Of a stretch of 50,715 bases of DNA, positions 46,856 to 50,715 are shown piece after piece. The DNA is from Dokdonella sp. (GTDB taxonomy: Bacteria > Pseudomonadota > Gammaproteobacteria > Xanthomonadales > Rhodanobacteraceae), in NCBI GenBank assembly GCA_016712865.1, contig JADJQH010000005.1, positions 1 through 50,715 on the forward strand, given 5' to 3'. Numbering within the stretch: position 1 is the stretch's first letter; each line of letters begins with the position of its first letter. The notes below the pieces were generated by a model. The model saw only the letters and a program-made list of their open reading frames with translations. It searched no databases and had not been told where the DNA came from. The position numbers were made by a program, and so were the translations under genes.

Positions 46856-47424
46856 ATGGCTGAAGAAACTCTTCCACCCGAATCTCCGCCCCCGCCGAAA
46901 AAATTCAACCCGCGCACCGTCGCGTGGTGGCACGAGGCGTTGGCTGATTGGCTGATTCAAAACCCCGACAAGCACGCAAAAGATGCGGCGGTCGTGTTCG
47001 ACACCAGCCTGAGCTATATCCACATGCTGAAGAATTCTGACACCTTTAAGGCGTACTTCGCCGGGAGGCGAAACAGTTGTCGGCCGGAGTCGAAGACAAA
47101 GTTGCGTCGATGTTTGGAACCCTTCCGATAAGCTGGCCGCTCTCGCTGAAGCCTCGCTCGACGTGCTCAACGCGAGGATGGAACAGGTGGCGCTGGCCGG
47201 AAGTAATTCCTCGATGCCGAATGAGCAGCTGCTTCAGACGGCCGATATGGCATTGAAGAAGCTCGACGGGTTTCTCGTTCCGGGACAGAGCTCGGCGCAT
47301 ATGACGCAGGTTAACGTGAACGTTTCCGCGGACCCTCCTTGCGGCCGCGCGGGAAAAGATGGCGAAGCTCCTACCGTACGCAGGCAGAGCCGGTGTTGTT
47401 TGAGGAAGAAGGAAAGGTATTTGA
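46856..47424 (+). pseudogene. Broken right copy of terS
   Basis: It starts with the same ATG as 1224 but lacks the promoter and ribosome-binding site, lost with the 154-bp segment. The reading frame is first lost near 47070, where one A of AAAA is missing, and further indels follow. It is to be read as error in the right copy, not as a second gene. Confidence 0.85.
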
Positions 47425-47946
47425 TGCAGTACACGGGAGGTGAAAAGTTTATGTACCAAAAACAAAAATTCCGGTCGTAGAGAAGTTTACGGACTCACCT
47501 CCGCCAACGCAATGTTCGGTCAGTATGACTATGCGAAAAGGTTCTTCGGTTCCGAAGAAGGGGAGCGAAAGTGGTCGGGGATCCGCTTTGAGACGAAAGT
47601 ACATTCAACGTTGGCTGCACGTTATCCCTGGTTATATTTCTGCTCTGCCTTTTGGGTATTCTGACGTCCGTGGAGTCGGGTTTGTATCCCCGACGGGATC
47701 TTCATCCATGCCGGGCGGGTAGAAGTTGCTGAAATTAAACTCCGGCATTGTATTGAAGCCTGGATGCAACTACGTAAGTTGTACTTTCTTGTCGTAACAT
47801 CCGCCTTCGGACAGAGTCCGCGGTTGCTTGAAGTTGTTCAGTTTAGTGCCGGAAGTGGTCTTCCCCCGAGCCCACAGTTGTTCTACCTTCTTTCGAACAG
47901 TTCCATGTTCTGGAGCTGAAATGGTGAAGTATTATGGGGAAGATAA
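47424..47946 (+). pseudogene. Broken right copy of the PD-(D/E)XK nuclease
   Basis: It matches 1799-2320 with several indels, the first within the first 20 codons, so no full-length frame remains. The start and stop contexts are still recognisable. Confidence 0.85.
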
Positions 47947-48182
47947 ATGGAAGAGGCACTGTCGATCGTTAAGTTCTCTTCGGACAACCTGGAGTCGTAG
48001 GTAGGCGTTTCCGAATGGCAGGATATCTAGCATGGTTGCATCGCGAGGAGAAGGAAGACCACAAACGAACGCGGACAATGTTGAACGAGGATCTCGAGAA
48101 GCGGTTGATCGCGCACGGAGAATATAGAAAGTGCTGGCGGAGATCCGGACCCTGCTCTCGGTCAGCGGAGAGAGACCAGTGA
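47947..48182 (+). pseudogene. Broken right copy of the small membrane protein
   Basis: It matches 2321-2563 with indels near 47975 and 48125 that break the frame; the terminal GTGA junction to the next small gene is kept. Confidence 0.8.
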
Positions 48183-48288
48183 CGGAGCCCGCAGACAAGA
48201 TCGTGGCTCTGGAATCTTCACGCGAGATCTCGGCGGAGCTGTTTTCGGAAACACGACGCTTGGCTGAACGCTACCGGACAGCAGAGCC

Positions 48289-48823
48289 GTGACTGTGGAC
48301 GCGGAAAGCAGCTTCTGGAAGTGGCGTATACGCGGTTGAGCCGCTACAATCAGATGCCGGAAGAAGAAGGAGTTCTTCCGGTGTTACAGTTCGAATGGAG
48401 GAGAAGCATTTTGTCCAAACATTTTGGGATCGTGGAGAGAGGTCCTGCAGTTTGGCGTGGACTATCTCCGGTTTCGGCGCGAGAGGCTTGGCGGGGAATG
48501 TCTGGCTTCCGCTGCGCCTTGATCTTGTATCTCCTGGGCTTGGCAAAATATTCTTGATCTTGGTTACCGGGCTGGTCCCTCTACCGTTAGGTCTGGCTAA
48601 AGTTGCTCGCCAATGAGCTTCCTTCGCATCCGAGCTGGAGATGAGGCACGGAACAGAATAAAGGCGAAACAAACGGAGCCGGAAGTGGTGACAGCCTTGT
48701 CGACGTATTACATACGCCGGATGCAGAACAGCTTATCTGTGGCAGGAACGGAAGCAACGGTGGGAGAACCGCAACACGCAGGCGGTAAGAGCGGCATTGA
48801 AACAGTTGGTCTCGATGAGCTGA
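48289..48823 (+). pseudogene. Broken right copy of the GH108-like gene
   Basis: It matches 2672-3205; insertion of bases near 48316 and further indels break the frame. The GTG start context is kept. Confidence 0.8.
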
Positions 48824-50294
48824 TTGAACTTTGCGCCGTCGATACTGCGCTGTACGAGAAGACCTTCTTTCCCGACACCGACCTGCATGGAGCCGGAACT
48901 GTTTCACGGAGAGATGATGCAGTTGTTTGATCTGCTTGAGCGGTACTGCAACTTGCAGGTCTTTCGTGAGGGTGCGAAGACGACGAAGCAGAGAGATATA
49001 CCGAAGCGCATCGCGTATGGCATCCCGCGTACGATCTTGATTGTGGGTAAGAATCGCGGATCATGCGATACGTTCGGTGGTTTGGATTAAGAAACAGGTT
49101 GAGGAGAATAAACCTGAGGGAAACCTTTGGACTTGAAAAAAGGTGAAAAGTGGACCGACCTGAAATCCACATTAGGAACCGTCGTGCGGGGACCATACTT
49201 GGTTGTGGTTTTTGGTATTACTGGTAGGTGTTCGTGGAGTCAACTCTGACGATTATCGTCCTGACCTTATTCTAATCGACGACGTGGTGGCGGAGGAGAA
49301 CTCGCTGGACCGAAGAACAGCGGGACAAGACGATGAAGTTGGTTTTCGGGCGCTGAAGGAGTCACTGACGCCCGCGACGGAAAGCGAATTTGCAAAGATG
49401 AGATTCTGCAAACGCCGCAGGCTTTGAAGACGTTAGTCAGCGTGCGATGAAAGATCCGGAATCTAAGAGCGTACAGTATGGGTGTGGACTAAAGAGACAG
49501 AAGATTTTCCGCGGAGCAGAGGGAAAGCAGTTGGCCTGCACGATACCCATCAGAAACGCTTAGAGCTGAAAACGTGCAGCAATTGCGCGGAACGAGCTTT
49601 CTATCTTCTCGCGGGAGATGGAACGTAAGCTGATCAACGCGGAGCTGAGTAGATTTAAAGAAGACTGGTTACAGTATTATGGCCTGATGGAAAAGGAGCC
49701 GGAACCGGATTGGTCGGAGATGTGGGGGAGATGGCACTGATCCCTGTTCCACCTCCAAGTGAGAGTGCGATTGCGAAGGGGTTGAAGGGAAAGGATTATG
49801 GAGGTGTTTGCGGTTGTCGGAAGGAAGGCGGGAAAATACTATCTGTTTGAAACGAGTATGAATCGTGGACACGAGCCATCGTGGACGATAGCTGAAATTC
49901 TTCCGTCCGCGAACAAGTGGAGGCCGAAAAAGACACTGATCGAAACAGTCTCGTATCAGAAGACGCTGGAGTGGTTGCTTCTGACAAGCGATGAAACAAG
50001 TAGGGAGGAGCAGTTGTTGGAAGGCTTCGATGACAAACGGCAGAAGTACCATCGAATTGTGGACGGTATTAGCGGGTTAGTAGCAACCGTCAGCTTTTAT
50101 TCATCGTGAACGTCACATTGAATTTTGTTCTCAGTTCAGGTTTATCCGAACGTTCCAAGATGATGATGTGATCGAGGCGGCGGCGGTGGCACTAATTTTC
50201 TTTCCCGCGGGGAATGCCGGGGGGGAAGGAAGAGTATGATGAAGGCCAGGAAGAACATATACCTGATTTGGACTATCAGCGAGGAGCACCTTGA
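48648..50294 (+). pseudogene. Broken right copy of terL
   Basis: It matches 3031-4692, but the GTG start is changed to ACG and many indels break the frame. Short intact pieces, such as the Walker B region near 49265, remain readable. Confidence 0.85.
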
Positions 50295-50715
50295 TGCCGA
50301 GTATAACGCAGAACATTCCGAATAACTCTGTCTCTGGCAAGTGTTGATTCGTCAAGAGCAGGAAGTCACGGGAGAAAGCTATAACAAAGAATGATGAGTG
50401 AAAAGAGAAGAAAAGGTGCGCGGCTGAAGAGACGATGCTGGTTTATTTGCCCGAACGAGATGTTGACGCACTGCGGCGAGAGTCGCGCGAGGGAGGGTTG
50501 CCGCAATATACGACGATCCAGATTCCGTATACCGAGTGTGCGGTTTTGATGTCGGCGCATACGTATTTCACCTCGGTTTTGCGGGGGCGGAGTCCGTTTT
50601 TTCAGTTTTCCGCGCGGCACGGGGAGCCAGCGCAAGCGGTGCAAGCAATCGAAGCCTTGCACGATTATCAGACGCTTTGCGTAGACAGTTGCTCGGTCCG
50701 CTCTACACTTGGCCT
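50294..50715 (+). pseudogene. Truncated, broken right copy of portal
   Basis: It matches the first part of 4692-6656 with several indels and ends at the contig edge. Confidence 0.85.

Larger units (their letters stand above)
45781..50715. repeat. Right, low-quality copy of the terminal redundancy
   Basis: This copy repeats 1 to about 5103. Up to about 46,850 it agrees closely and keeps the leftward gene open, better than the left copy. A 154-bp segment (1069-1222 of the left copy) is then absent, and further on there are frequent one- and two-base indels and C-to-T changes that break every rightward gene. The pattern fits unpolished long-read sequence at a contig end. Confidence 0.93.

Noticed and set aside
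46856-50715. A second, diverged set of packaging genes
   Set aside because: The differences are mostly frame-breaking indels at a contig end, not the synonymous changes expected of a real paralogous set.

Overview
The window is one tailed-phage genome with the gene content of a podovirus. The first ~5.1 kb (1 to about 5103) recurs at the right end (45781-50715), so the contig is a circular or terminally redundant genome of about 45,780 bp read slightly more than once round. The two copies are not identical. The right copy carries many indels and substitutions after about 46,850 and breaks terS, the nuclease, terL and portal. The left copy breaks only the small leftward gene at 219-807, which is intact at 46003-46593. 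These look like unpolished contig ends rather than biology.

Layout. A divergent promoter pair (864-892 leftward, 1168-1196 rightward) starts the map. Rightward genes fill 1.2-29.7 kb: terS, a PD-(D/E)XK nuclease, a small membrane protein, a GH108-like putative endolysin, terL, portal, scaffold, SU10-like capsid, a putative decoration protein, head-tail adaptor, two receptor-binding proteins sharing an N-terminal anchor, a LamG protein, a P22 gp10-like nozzle, an M15 endopeptidase, a lipoprotein, a GNAT-fold protein and four putative ejection proteins, the last of 2634 aa with two HExxH motifs. No tape measure, sheath, integrase or clear lysogeny module was seen, which fits a short-tailed, probably virulent phage.

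Leftward genes fill 45.5-29.7 kb. The early part (45.5-42.1 kb) holds small, mostly unrecognised proteins with one HTH regulator. Next is a non-coding locus (41.7-42.1 kb) made of tandem hairpins that ends in a strong terminator. The replication and nucleotide part (41.7-29.7 kb) encodes RHH and zinc-binding regulators, a Cas4/AddB-like exonuclease, a RecA-like ATPase, a putative ssDNA-binding protein, an HTH regulator, a ParB-methyltransferase fusion, a family A DNA polymerase split into two genes, a class II ribonucleotide reductase lying between those halves, a DUF1937-like protein, a DUF3987-like ATPase and a DUF3310 protein. The two arms converge at 29,673-29,737.

Host. A Gram-negative host is likely (lipobox lipoprotein, M15 endolysin, podoviral ejection proteins). 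The C-rich hairpin RNA resembles alphaproteobacterial CcsR/cuckoo RNAs, a weak hint of an alphaproteobacterial host.

The most interesting items are the hairpin RNA locus with anti-Shine-Dalgarno loops, the split DNA polymerase around the reductase, and a set of related intergenic elements.
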